This document shows, piece by piece, positions 1 to 8,414 of a DNA stretch of 64,000 nucleotides (position 1 is its first letter; each line of letters starts with the position of its first letter). The DNA is from Microbulbifer rhizosphaerae (GTDB taxonomy: Bacteria > Pseudomonadota > Gammaproteobacteria > Pseudomonadales > Cellvibrionaceae). Made by a program: the position numbers and the translations under genes. A model generated the notes under the pieces. That model ran no database searches. It worked only from the letters and a program-made list of their open reading frames with translations, and was not told where the DNA came from. Location of the stretch: NCBI RefSeq assembly GCF_014191725.1, contig NZ_JACHWZ010000015.1, forward strand, positions 62,001-126,000, given 5' to 3'.

Positions 1-589
1 GCGCCAGCAGTTCCTCGCGGCAGTTCTTCGGCCCGGTGTACAGTTTCAGTTTGCGGTGGCTGTCCGCCAGTTGGTGAGCGGGGTATTTGGAACGATAGAC
101 TTCCAGCTTCCAGCGCAGGGAATGCACCATATTGCGGTAGAACACCAGTTTGGTGGGCAGCTGCAGCAGGGAGAAATCCTCCAGGTCGCCGAACAGGGTG
201 CAGTCCACTGCCAGAACCTGGGTATCGCGGCTGGCCGGCGCCGCCACGACAGTGGCACTGCGCGGCTCCGCCAGCAGCATGGACAGATCGCCGAACACCT
301 CGCCGGGGCGGATCACCGCCAGCGGGCGTTCCGCCGCGTCGATTTTCCCCGTCGCCGCGCTCTCGACGTGTACCTGCAGTTCGCCGCGCAACAGGAAGTA
401 CACCCACTGGTCCACGTCACCCGCGTTCAATAATTGCTCACCCGCCTGCAGGCTCACAAGCTGGGAACGCTTGAGCAACACGTCGTACTGCCATTCGCTG
501 GTGGCGCGGATATCGCGAAACAGGTGAATGACATTGAGCAGGCGGTCCACGGCGTCCCGCGGATAATCACCAAGTGGTTTACTTTCCAT
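1..589 (-). CDS. cyclic nucleotide-binding domain protein, 3' end outside window
   Basis: Open frame on the minus strand from an ATG at 589, running off the left edge after about 196 codons. Residues about 25-140 read as a cNMP-binding (CRP-type) beta roll: GEQLLNAGD, the turn VYFLLRGELQV, and the phosphate-binding-cassette-like stretch GEVFGDLSMLLAEPRSATV. No helix-turn-helix is visible in the part present, so it may be a cNMP-sensing effector protein and not a Crp/Fnr regulator; the missing C-terminus would decide. The cassette has GEVFGDLS and PRSATV, close to the consensus that contacts cNMP, so ligand binding is plausible but inferred. Confidence 0.75.
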   Translation of the reverse strand, partial: MESKPLGDYPRDAVDRLLNVIHLFRDIRATSEWQYDVLLKRSQLVSLQAGEQLLNAGDVDQWVYFLLRGELQVHVESAATGKIDAAERPLAVIRPGEVFGDLSMLLAEPRSATVVAAPASRDTQVLAVDCTLFGDLEDFSLLQLPTKLVFYRNMVHSLRWKLEVYRSKYPAHQLADSHRKLKLYTGPKNCREELLA

Positions 590-895
590 CCGTCACTGAT
601 TACATATTGATTGAAAAAAATTATATTGGGGCAACAGGCCCAGCGCATTCTATCGGCGGGATGACCGCTGTCTCCCCCGCAAATCGCCAAATTTGAGAAA
701 ACGGGACATTCTACCCATTTCGGGCTTGAACTCCATTGCAGTTGCAGTAGAGTTAGGCTGAGTCCAGATTAATTTGGTCAATAGTGCTACCTGGTAGCCT
801 ATTTTTTAATCTGGCCGGCGCGCCTCGGGGGAGGGGGCGCCAAAACTCTTATCCGCCGGAAACTTCCCGTCCGGAAAAACAGACGCCGAAAAACA
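590..895. other. intergenic region between divergent genes
   Basis: About 300 bases between the minus-strand cNMP-binding gene and the plus-strand TonB-fusion gene. It is AT-rich near 600-630 and must carry both promoters, but no regulator site is convincing. A short palindrome GCTACCTGGTAGC at about 786-798 is followed by a T-rich run; the hairpin would have a very short stem, so I do not call it a terminator. No RNA gene seen. Confidence 0.4.
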
Positions 896-2068
896 ATGAA
901 ACCGACAACACTCTTCACCGCCCTGTTGGTGTTTGCCGCGGCGCTATCCGCCAAAGCTGCACCACTGTTGAACGGTCTCGCTCTGGAGCAACAGTTCAAC
1001 AAAGACCGCTATATCGCCGCAGTCTACTCTGAAACCCTGGCCACCAGCGCCGGCACACTGCTGGACAACAATACACCCCGCCGCCTGGAAGTGCGCATTC
1101 TGGCCGACAGTCTCTCCGCGCGCAGCTTCCGCAACCAGTGGATGGAGGGTATCGCGATCAACAACCAAGGGAATATCCTGAGCGGCCAGGCGGAGAACAT
1201 GGTGACCTTCGCCAACCTCTTCTCCGGCCGCCTGAAAAAGGGCGACCGGCTCAGCGTGGCCTTCGCCGCGGACAGCGGCACCACCAGCGTAGCCCTGAAC
1301 GGCCTGCCCCTCGGCAAGGTCGAGGACCGCGCCTTCTTCAACACCCTGCTGCGGGCCTGGATCGGGCCGGTGCCCCCCTCCTCTGATTTTCGCGAAGGCC
1401 TGCTGGCCGAGGGGCAGGTCTCCTCGTCGCTGCTCGGCCGCTACGAACTGCTCGAACCCAGTGCGGAGCGGATCGCGCAGCTGACCGAACAGCTGGGCGC
1501 GCGGGAGGCCGAAGCAACAGAGGCGGCAGCTGAGGGACAGCAAGTGGCCGCAGCCAAAACCGCGGCGGCCGTGCCTGCAGCGAAGAAACCGGCGCTGGCC
1601 CCCGATATTCCTCCGCCCACCCTCGCCTCCGTGGGCGGAAAACCGCAGGCAGTGGCCAAAGCCGCGTCCCAGCTCCCCAAGCCACAAGCAGCTGCCAAGC
1701 GCCGCCCCCCGGCTCCGGAAGAAGAGGAACTGGAAGAGGAGGAAGAGGAAGCTCCGCTCACCGCCGACATTATCCTCGCCCGCCAGCTCTACCATTCCAT
1801 GCTGCTGCGCCACACCTTCAAGAACACCCGCTATCCCCAGCGCGCCCAGCAGCGCGGGCAGGAAGGCAGCGTGCGGCTGAACGTGGTCATCGACGCCCAG
1901 GGACAGGTAAAGGATATCCAGACGGTACAGGAATCCCGCTACTCCAGCCTCAACCGCGAGGCCCGCGAGGCCATCGAGCGCTCCAGCCCCTACCCGAAGG
2001 CGCCGGCGCAGCTGACCCAGAGCGAGTACCGCTTCACAGTGCCGATCACCTTCCGCCTGCCTGACTAG
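896..2068 (+). CDS. chalcone isomerase-like domain fused to TonB C-terminal domain
   Basis: 390 residues with a Sec signal peptide (MKPTTLFTALLVFAAALSAKA). Residues about 22-175 resemble the bacterial periplasmic chalcone-isomerase-like family (NQWMEGIAINN, FANLFSGRLKKGDRLSVAF, FFNTLLRAWIGPVPPSSDFR). A low-complexity Ala/Pro/Lys linker follows, then an acidic run of Glu (about 275-290), then a TonB C-terminal domain (about 305-390) with YPQRAQQRGQEGSVRLNVVID and the terminal PITFRLPD. TonB domains normally pass energy to outer-membrane receptors through an N-terminal membrane anchor; here the anchor is replaced by a cleavable signal, so classic TonB function is unlikely. I infer a periplasmic or envelope role. 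No partner ExbB/ExbD is adjacent. Confidence 0.75.
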   Translation: MKPTTLFTALLVFAAALSAKAAPLLNGLALEQQFNKDRYIAAVYSETLATSAGTLLDNNTPRRLEVRILADSLSARSFRNQWMEGIAINNQGNILSGQAENMVTFANLFSGRLKKGDRLSVAFAADSGTTSVALNGLPLGKVEDRAFFNTLLRAWIGPVPPSSDFREGLLAEGQVSSSLLGRYELLEPSAERIAQLTEQLGAREAEATEAAAEGQQVAAAKTAAAVPAAKKPALAPDIPPPTLASVGGKPQAVAKAASQLPKPQAAAKRRPPAPEEEELEEEEEEAPLTADIILARQLYHSMLLRHTFKNTRYPQRAQQRGQEGSVRLNVVIDAQGQVKDIQTVQESRYSSLNREAREAIERSSPYPKAPAQLTQSEYRFTVPITFRLPD

Positions 2069-2129
2069 TTTGCCGGGAGCAAACTAGGGCAGCTCTGCTG
2101 GCCGAAGGCCGGGCCACAGGATGTGGCCC
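2065..2129 (+). terminator. two perfect hairpins after the TonB-fusion gene
   Basis: CTAGTTTGC-CGGGA-GCAAACTAG (2065-2087) is a perfect 9-bp stem that includes the stop codon TAG. A second hairpin GGGCCACA-GGA-TGTGGCCC lies at 2111-2129. Neither has a following T tract, so a rho-independent terminator is not certain; they may stabilise the 3' end of the message. Confidence 0.45.
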
Positions 2130-2142
2130 GTCACCAGAAAAC

Positions 2143-2203
2143 AGGGGACAGATGTCAGGGGACAGACGATTCTGTCCCCTCAATATCTCACTCTGTCCCC
2201 TGG
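2143..2203. repeat. GGGGACAGA-type inverted repeat cluster
   Basis: Two direct copies of GGGGACAGA followed by two inverted copies TCTGTCCCC within 60 bases. This pattern is common as a dispersed palindromic repeat in proteobacteria and is often linked to REP-associated tyrosine transposases; no such transposase is visible in this window. Confidence 0.6.
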
Positions 2204-2272
2204 CTTCTGTCTGCTGTCCTCTATATCGGGCATACTATTGCGTTGAATAATCAGCCAACGCAAAGGCCCGAT

Positions 2273-4330
2273 ATGAACAAATTCCTTCTATCTCTCGCCC
2301 TCGCCGGTCTAATGGCTGGCTGCTCCAAATCAGAGGCGCCGCAAGCGGGCGAAAAGTCCGCAGGCGCCGCCGTCCAGCCGGCCGCACTCGGCTCCGGTGT
2401 GGACCTGGAGGCCATGAATACCTCGGTGCGCCCGCAGGACGACTTCTTTGCCTACGTAAACGGCGGCTGGATCGACAGCACCGAAATTCCCGCGGACAAA
2501 TCCCGCTGGGGCTCCTTCGACCAACTACGCGATACCAGCACCGAGCGGGTCAAGGCCCTGATCGCCGAAGCCGGCGAGAAAGCGGAAGATGCCGATGCGC
2601 AGAAAATCGGCGACCTCTACAACAGCTTTATGGACGAGAAGCAGGTGGAAGCCCGGGGCCTTGCGGCCATCGAGGGCGAACTGAAGAAAATCGACGGCAT
2701 CAAATCCCGCGACGACCTCTCCAGCTACTTCGCCTACGCGGATTCCGTGGGCTACGACGCTCCCTTCGGTGTCTTTATCAACCAGGACGCCAAGGACGTG
2801 GAATCCTATATCGCCTACTTCTGGCAGGCGGGTCTGGGTCTGCCGGACCGCGACTACTATTTCGACGACTCGGAAAAAGGCAAAAAGCTGCAGCAGGCCT
2901 ACAAGAAGTACCTTACCGAGGTGCAGCAACTGGCCGGGCTGGAAGATCCTCAGGCGGGAACCGAAGAGATCTACCAACTGGAAAAAAGCCTCGCCGAACG
3001 CCAGTGGACCCGCGTGGACAACCGCGATCCGGACAAAACCTACAACAAAAGAACCCCGGAAGAGCTGGCGCAGATGCTGCCGACCATCAACTGGGACCGC
3101 TACCTGCCGGAGGCCCAACTGAAGGGAGCCCAGGCGGTGATCGTCGGCCAGCCGGACTACCTGGAAACGGCCAATAAAATTATCGCCGATACCAGCCTTC
3201 CCACCTGGCGCCGCTACCTGAAAATCAAACTGCTCACCACCATGGCGCCCTATATGCACGGGGAGCTGGCCCAGGTGCGCTTCGACTTCTACGGCACCGC
3301 GTTGCGCGGCGTGGAGGAAATGGAACCGCGCTGGAAGCGCGCGGTGGAGTTCGTGAACGGCTCCGCCGGCGAACTGGTGGGCAAACGCTACGTACAGAAG
3401 CACTTCCCGCCGGAAGCCAAGGCGCGCATGGTGGAACTGGTGAACAATCTCAAGGCCGCCTACGGCGAATCCATTCAATCGCTCTCATGGATGGGCGAAG
3501 AGACCAAAAAGGAAGCCCTCACCAAGCTGGATAATTTCACCACCAAGATCGGCTACCCGGACGAGTGGCGGGACTACAGCGCGCTGAAAGTCAGCGCCGA
3601 CGACCTGGTCGGCAACGTGCTCGCCGCACGCACCTTTTCCACCAACTACGAGCGCGCCAAGCTGGGCAAACCCCTGGACCGGGGCGAGTGGCATATGTTC
3701 CCGCAGACGGTGAACGCCTACTACAACCCACCCATGAACGAAATCGTCTTCCCCGCGGCCATACTGCAGCCGCCCTTCTTCAATCTGGAAGCGGACGACG
3801 CGGTCAACTACGGTGCTATCGGCGGGGTGATCGGCCACGAGATCGGCCACGGCTTCGACGACAAGGGCAGCAAGTTCGATGGCAAAGGCTACCTGAACAA
3901 CTGGTGGACCAACTCCGACCGCGAGAACTTCGAGCAGCTCACCGGCAAACTGGTGGCCCAGTACGACGCCTTCGAACCACTCCCGGGGGAACACATCAAC
4001 GGCAACCTGACCCTGGGTGAAAATATCGGCGATCTCTCCGGCCTTGGCATCGCCTACAAGGCCTATAAGATGTCCCTGAATGGCAAAGAGGCCCCGGTTA
4101 TCGACGGCTTCACCGGCGACCAGCGCCTGTTTTTGGGCTGGGCCCAAGTGTGGCGCAGCGCGATTCGCGACGAGGCGCTGAGCGCGCAACTGAAGACAAA
4201 CCCCCACTCCCCCACCAAATACCGGGTGCTCGGGGTGTTGCCGAATATCTCCGCCTTTTACGAAGCATTCGACGTTAAGGAAGGCGACAAGATGTACCTG
4301 CCGGAGGAAGAGCGGGTGGTAATCTGGTAG
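2273..4330 (+). CDS. M13 family zinc metallopeptidase (PepO/neprilysin-like) lipoprotein
   Basis: 685 residues from ATG 2273. The frame is open further upstream, but the ATG at 2273 gives a lipoprotein signal, MNKFLLSLALAGLMAGC, so I choose it. The N-terminal M13 domain starts with the characteristic VRPQDDFFAYVNGGW. The catalytic domain carries NAYYNPPMNEIVFPAAI, the zinc motif HEIGH (H522-H526) and ENIGD with the third ligand E583 and D587; the spacing fits neprilysin. The C-terminus ends in VVIW, as in many members. Predicted to cleave oligopeptides in the periplasm, tethered to a membrane. Monocistronic; complete length for the family. Confidence 0.92.
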   Translation: MNKFLLSLALAGLMAGCSKSEAPQAGEKSAGAAVQPAALGSGVDLEAMNTSVRPQDDFFAYVNGGWIDSTEIPADKSRWGSFDQLRDTSTERVKALIAEAGEKAEDADAQKIGDLYNSFMDEKQVEARGLAAIEGELKKIDGIKSRDDLSSYFAYADSVGYDAPFGVFINQDAKDVESYIAYFWQAGLGLPDRDYYFDDSEKGKKLQQAYKKYLTEVQQLAGLEDPQAGTEEIYQLEKSLAERQWTRVDNRDPDKTYNKRTPEELAQMLPTINWDRYLPEAQLKGAQAVIVGQPDYLETANKIIADTSLPTWRRYLKIKLLTTMAPYMHGELAQVRFDFYGTALRGVEEMEPRWKRAVEFVNGSAGELVGKRYVQKHFPPEAKARMVELVNNLKAAYGESIQSLSWMGEETKKEALTKLDNFTTKIGYPDEWRDYSALKVSADDLVGNVLAARTFSTNYERAKLGKPLDRGEWHMFPQTVNAYYNPPMNEIVFPAAILQPPFFNLEADDAVNYGAIGGVIGHEIGHGFDDKGSKFDGKGYLNNWWTNSDRENFEQLTGKLVAQYDAFEPLPGEHINGNLTLGENIGDLSGLGIAYKAYKMSLNGKEAPVIDGFTGDQRLFLGWAQVWRSAIRDEALSAQLKTNPHSPTKYRVLGVLPNISAFYEAFDVKEGDKMYLPEEERVVIW

Positions 4331-4333
4331 TTC

Positions 4334-4475
4334 CCCCTCTCCCTAACCCTCTCCCCGAGGGGAGAGGGTACTGTTTAGTGCCTGAACAGAACCCGGTGAC
4401 GGCGGCTTCCCACTCTCCTCGCTAATGTAACTCCCCTCTCCCGCTTGCGGGGGAGGGGTCGGGGGAGGGGGCCCG
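4334..4475. repeat. CCCTCTCCC/GGGGAGAGGG palindromic repeats
   Basis: Two purine/pyrimidine palindromic units between the M13 peptidase and the XRE gene: about 4334-4370 (CTCTCCCCGAGGGGAGAGGG core) and about 4431-4471 (CCCCTCTCCC with GGGGGAGGGG). These are typical dispersed extragenic repeats. The first may end transcription of the peptidase gene. The rest of 4331-4585 shows no gene. Confidence 0.6.
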
Positions 4476-4585
4476 CACTGCGGGGCTTTTTTGTACCGGC
4501 CAGACCTGCCCTGCGGCGACGCGATGCCTCTCTTCCTGCAACTGATCGTTTTACGGCATGAAGCTGGCACTTTGCTTCGCGCACT

Positions 4586-4792
4586 CTACTCCTCGATAAA
4601 TATCTGCTCGATAGGCAGGCCAAACACCCGCGCAATCCTGAATGCCAATGGCAGGCTCGGGTCGTATTTGCCTTTTTCAATGGCATTGACCGTCTGGCGC
4701 GACACATCCAGCAGATCCGCCAGCTGCGCCTGGGTCCAGGCCCGCTCCGCCCGCAATGATTTCAAATGATTTTTCACCGGAGCCTCCGCCAA
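4586..4792 (-). CDS. small XRE-family helix-turn-helix regulator
   Basis: 68 residues, almost entirely one HTH_3 domain: KSLRAERAWTQAQLADLLDV then SRQTVNAIEKGKYDPSLPLA, ending FGLPIEQIFIEE. This is the YgzD/YozG type of very small XRE regulators. It overlaps the upstream membrane-protein gene by 19 bases, so the two are translated together. The regulator-membrane protein pairing is common in bacteria, though the signal is generally unknown. It probably represses its own operon through the palindrome at 5242-5257 (inference). Confidence 0.88.
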   Translation of the reverse strand: MAEAPVKNHLKSLRAERAWTQAQLADLLDVSRQTVNAIEKGKYDPSLPLAFRIARVFGLPIEQIFIEE

Positions 4793-5199
4793 CCTGCAAC
4801 CGTGGCGACCAGGAACGTTATCCCCATAAGCAGAATCAAGTGTGGAATCTGTAGTTCCACCACAGCCGATGGCAAACTGCCGTAAAACTGGAAAGCAGTA
4901 CCAGCAACCACCGCGACTCCGAGTGTCATGGCCGCCGCATCAAGAAAGACCTTTCGCTCCATCTCATCCTGGGTCTTGAGGTGGCGAACCGTCGCCAGGA
5001 TCATGCCCCAGCCCACCGCCAGGTTCAGCACAATGGCCAACAGGTTAAATACAGCGTTGTCCGACCACAGGAAAAGGTTGCCAAATGTCATCAGGGCAGT
5101 GGCCAGCAGCCAGGCGCCAGTCCAAAGCGCCAAGTGGCGGGTGCTTCGCGATATAGTGGCACGGCGCGACTCCGGCGCCTTTTGTCTGGTATCCATCAA
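4774..5199 (-). CDS. four-helix integral membrane protein paired with XRE regulator
   Basis: 141 residues. Four hydrophobic segments are visible (about 25-45, 52-72, 92-112, 118-136), with a short loop HLKTQDEMERKVFLDAAAM between the second and third. No enzymatic motif. The arrangement resembles DUF2178-like small membrane proteins that sit next to tiny XRE regulators. First gene of the two-gene operon. Function unknown. Confidence 0.7.
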   Translation of the reverse strand: MMDTRQKAPESRRATISRSTRHLALWTGAWLLATALMTFGNLFLWSDNAVFNLLAIVLNLAVGWGMILATVRHLKTQDEMERKVFLDAAAMTLGVAVVAGTAFQFYGSLPSAVVELQIPHLILLMGITFLVATVAGWRRLR

Positions 5200-5241
5200 G
5201 TATTCCTCTTGTCGTAATAGTCAGCGGTCCAAAATGGAGAT

Positions 5242-5257
5242 GTAAAGTACACTTTAC
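5242..5257. promoter_or_regulatory. palindromic operator candidate upstream of the XRE operon
   Basis: GTAAAG-TACA-CTTTAC, a perfect 6-4-6 inverted repeat about 45 bases upstream of the membrane-protein start at 5199. Its position fits autoregulation by the XRE protein of the same operon. Inference from symmetry and position only. Confidence 0.45.
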
Positions 5258-5393
5258 TAAGCGTAAGCCCTCTCAACCACAAATGTCAAACTCCCTTTAC
5301 ATTTCGCTCAATCGCCACCCAGCCCATTGCAGAGGATTCGCTCCCGCGCAAATTTGCGTAACATAGGGGGAAATCTCTATTAGGGACTTGTCC

Positions 5394-7277
5394 ATGGCCC
5401 ACAAGAACCAGTTCCAGCTGCTGGCCAGCCGCCGCTTCCTGCCGTTTTTCCTCACCCAGTTCCTCGGCGCCTTCAACGACAATGTGTTCAAAAGCGCGCT
5501 GATGGTGATGATCGCCTTTCGCCTCGCCGCGGATCAGGCCAATGCACTGAACAACCTGGCCGCGGGGCTGTTTATCCTGCCCTTCTTCCTGTTTTCCGCC
5601 ACCGCGGGCCAACTGGCGGACAAATACGACAAGAGCCTGCTGATCCGGCGCATCAAGCTGGCGGAAATCGGCATCAGCATGGTGGGCGTTGTGGCGCTGG
5701 TCAGCGGCAGCAACTCCCTGTGCCTGGTGGTGCTCTTTCTGCTCGGTGTGCAGTCCGCCTTCTTCGGCCCGATCAAGTACGCGATTCTGCCCCAGCACCT
5801 GCGCAAATCGGAGCTGGTAGGCGGCAACGCCCTGGTGGAAATGGCCACCTTCGTCGCCATCCTCGGCGGTACCATCGTGGGTACTATTCTCTCTGGCGCC
5901 AGTGATACCGATGGCAACAGTCAATGGATAGGTGGGCTGATTATCGGTATCGCGCTGGTGGGCTATCTCGTATGCCGCGCGATTCCCGGCGCCGCGGCGC
6001 CGGTTCCGGAGCTGAAAATCGACCTGAATCCGATCAGCCAGACAACGCGCATGCTGCGGGAGGTGGTCAAGACACCGTCGATCTTCTACGCCATCGTCGG
6101 CATCTCCTGGTTCTGGCTGCTCGGTGCCGCCTACCTGACCCAGATACCGAGTTTCGGCAAGAATGTGCTGGGCGGGGATGAACCGCTGGTAGCCTTGCTG
6201 CTGTGCAGTTTTACCATCGGTGTGGCCATCGGCTCGCTGCTGTGCGAGCGGCTGTCCGGCGGCCGCATCGAACTGGGCCTGGTGCCACTGGGGGCCGCCG
6301 GCCTGACCTACGGCGGTATCGCCCTGTCGGTGATCGGGGGCAACCTGGCGCCGCTGACCGAGGTCTCCCTGGCCGCCTTCTGGGCCAGCCCGGGGGCCAA
6401 GGCGTTCCTGCTGCACCTGGCACTGATCGGCGTATTCGGCGGCCTCTATATCGTGCCCCTCTACGCGATGATCCAGGAGCGCACCCAAAAGGCCCTGCGC
6501 GCGCGGGTGATCGCCGTCACCAACATCATGAACTCAATGTTTATGGTGATTTCCGCCCTACTCGGCATCGTATTCCTGAGCCTGCTCGACTTCAGCATCC
6601 CGCAGTTCTTTATGGTGATCGCACTGATGAACGCCGCAGTGGCGGTATTCGTATTCGCCAAGGTGCCTGAATTCGCCATGCGCCTGCTGGTCTGGCTGCT
6701 GTCCCACACCATGTACCGGGTGAATCACGAAGGGTTGGAGCGGGTACCCGACGAGGGCCCGGCGATCATCGCCTGCAATCACGTCAGTTATGTGGACGCC
6801 CTGCTGCTGGCCGGCGCCGTGCGCCGCCCGATCCGCTTTATCATGTACAAGCCCATCTACGAGATACCGGTGCTGCACTTTATCTTCCGCACCGGCCGCG
6901 CCATACCCATCTGCTCGAAGCAGAAGGACCCGGAAGGCTATGAACGGGCCTTCGAGGAAATAGAACAGGGCTTAAAGGACGGCGACCTGCTGTGCATCTT
7001 CCCCGAGGGCCAGTTGACCAAAGACGGAGAGCTGCAGCCGTTCAAGGCGGGGATCGAGAAAATCCTCAGCCGCACCCCGGTGCCGGTGGTTCCCATGGCC
7101 CTGCGTGGCCTCTGGGGCAGCTTCTTCAGCCACCGCGGCGGAACCGCGTTTTCCACTTGGCCGCGCAGATTCTGGTCGCGGGTCAGCGTTGTGGCCGGCG
7201 AACCGCTGGATGCGGCGGCGGCCAAGGCCGAGCGTTTGCAGGAGCAGGTGTTGGGGTTGCGGGGGGAGCAGCGCTGA
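5394..7277 (+). CDS. MFS transporter fused to PlsC-type acyltransferase (LplT/Aas-like)
   Basis: 627 residues from ATG 5394; a TTG at 5388 is in frame but AGGGA at 5382-5386 is better spaced for the ATG. Residues about 1-425 form a 12-helix MFS domain like LplT (FLTQFLGAFNDNVFKSALMVM is too long to quote fully; key part is GAFNDNVFKS). Residues about 430-625 form a lysophospholipid acyltransferase domain with CNHVSYVDALL (NHx4D), the substrate motif FPEGQLTKDG and PVVPMALRG. In enterobacteria LplT flips lysophosphatidylethanolamine inward and Aas re-acylates it. Many homologues have a third acyl-ACP synthetase domain; it is absent here and no such gene is adjacent. Confidence 0.88.
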   Translation: MAHKNQFQLLASRRFLPFFLTQFLGAFNDNVFKSALMVMIAFRLAADQANALNNLAAGLFILPFFLFSATAGQLADKYDKSLLIRRIKLAEIGISMVGVVALVSGSNSLCLVVLFLLGVQSAFFGPIKYAILPQHLRKSELVGGNALVEMATFVAILGGTIVGTILSGASDTDGNSQWIGGLIIGIALVGYLVCRAIPGAAAPVPELKIDLNPISQTTRMLREVVKTPSIFYAIVGISWFWLLGAAYLTQIPSFGKNVLGGDEPLVALLLCSFTIGVAIGSLLCERLSGGRIELGLVPLGAAGLTYGGIALSVIGGNLAPLTEVSLAAFWASPGAKAFLLHLALIGVFGGLYIVPLYAMIQERTQKALRARVIAVTNIMNSMFMVISALLGIVFLSLLDFSIPQFFMVIALMNAAVAVFVFAKVPEFAMRLLVWLLSHTMYRVNHEGLERVPDEGPAIIACNHVSYVDALLLAGAVRRPIRFIMYKPIYEIPVLHFIFRTGRAIPICSKQKDPEGYERAFEEIEQGLKDGDLLCIFPEGQLTKDGELQPFKAGIEKILSRTPVPVVPMALRGLWGSFFSHRGGTAFSTWPRRFWSRVSVVAGEPLDAAAAKAERLQEQVLGLRGEQR

Positions 7278-7303
7278 CGCCCGACTCTGTTGAGTTGATG
7301 AGT

Positions 7304-7373
7304 CGTAGGGTGCGCCGTGCGCACCGCCTGAAGCCCGCGTGAGCCTCGGGCGGTGCGCACGGCACACCCTACG
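7304..7373. repeat. palindromic repeat GTAGGGTGCGC class
   Basis: Left arm CGTAGGGTGCGCCGTGCGCA and its inverted copy at 7350-7373 form a long imperfect hairpin between the convergent MFS-PlsC and rtcA genes. It is a REP-like extragenic element that may also act as a bidirectional terminator. Confidence 0.7.
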
Positions 7374-7376
7374 GCA

Positions 7377-8414
7377 CTAGCCCGGATCGACCTCAATCAG
7401 GTACAGGTCCTGCCGAGGTTCAACGCTGAACCTGACCGGCAGGAACTGCTCGACAAGCCACATCACCGTGCGCGTGTGCTCACTCACTTTCCGCACGGCG
7501 AGTCGTGAGGTCCCCTGTGCCTGCGCCGCATAGATCAGCAGTTGGTCGCAGGCATGAATATCAATGACCGCACCCACCTCCAGTTCCGCGCGTAGTGAGT
7601 GCCCGGCGTCTTCCCCCAAGCGTTCAGCGGGCACACCCCGCTCCGCCACGGTTGCCGCCCCCAGTACGCTGTTTTCGGTCTCGGCGGTCAGCACTATGGC
7701 CCCGCCCGTCCCGAATGCCTCGGAGTCCCCCAGCACCCTGAATTCAATCTGCAATGCATCGAAATCAGCCAGCACAGCGCTTGCCGCGGCGGCCATGCGC
7801 TCGGGGATATGCAACGGCAGGTGTGCGACATGGGATACACCGCTGATCCGCTGCAACGCCCCGGGCACCTCCGCCAGCAGTGGCCGCGGTGAGCCGCACG
7901 GCTCCACTTGCAACCGCACCAGGCCGCCGCCCTTCGGGTAGTAACCGTGGCGGATCGATTCGATAGATACCTGGACTCCCATGCGAGCGAGCCAGGGCAG
8001 AAAGACCAACCGCAGGTAATCCACCGGCGGGGCCATCCTCACGTCGGTTCCGCCGGTGATCGACAGGTGCACCGAGCCGTCTGCGTGAAGCGCCACCGGT
8101 AGCAGCGCCTGCAGCACCAGCACAACGCTGCCCGCGGTGCCGACATCGAAATGGTATTCACCGCCGCGAATGCGGCCTGGCCTGAAATAAATTTCCGTGG
8201 CCCCGATTTCGGCGCCTTCAAGCGCGCCACCGCCGACCGCGGCCACCGCCCGCAGCGCCGTGAGGTGCTGTGCCATCAGTCCCGGTTTGGCGCGCCGGGC
8301 GCGGATATTTCTGAGGTAGAGGGAACGACCGCTGATTGCGGCCAGGGCCATCGCATAGCGGCTCAACTGGCCGCCGCCCTCGCCGAAGCTTCCGTCGATG
8401 GCGAGCCAGCTCAC
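7377..8414 (-). CDS. rtcA: RNA 3'-terminal phosphate cyclase
   Basis: 345 residues, normal length. It starts with DGSFGEGGGQLSRYAMALAA, the family signature, then RRAKPGLMAQHLTA and FDVGTAGSVVLVLQALLP. The catalytic histidine that is adenylylated sits in DIHACDQLLIYAA near residue 287. RtcA uses ATP to convert RNA 3'-phosphate ends to 2',3'-cyclic phosphates. Usually it lies with rtcB and the sigma-54 activator rtcR; here neither is adjacent. Instead it overlaps the DUF72 gene by 4 bases, so the two are probably cotranscribed. Confidence 0.93.
   Translation of the reverse strand: MSWLAIDGSFGEGGGQLSRYAMALAAISGRSLYLRNIRARRAKPGLMAQHLTALRAVAAVGGGALEGAEIGATEIYFRPGRIRGGEYHFDVGTAGSVVLVLQALLPVALHADGSVHLSITGGTDVRMAPPVDYLRLVFLPWLARMGVQVSIESIRHGYYPKGGGLVRLQVEPCGSPRPLLAEVPGALQRISGVSHVAHLPLHIPERMAAAASAVLADFDALQIEFRVLGDSEAFGTGGAIVLTAETENSVLGAATVAERGVPAERLGEDAGHSLRAELEVGAVIDIHACDQLLIYAAQAQGTSRLAVRKVSEHTRTVMWLVEQFLPVRFSVEPRQDLYLIEVDPG

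Noticed and set aside
944..1813. Long minus-strand frame opposite the TonB-fusion gene
   Set aside because: Shadow of a GC-rich gene; the plus-strand protein has a signal peptide and recognisable domains.
5286..6488. 400-codon minus-strand frame opposite the MFS-PlsC gene
   Set aside because: Low-complexity Gln/Arg/His-rich translation typical of an antisense shadow.
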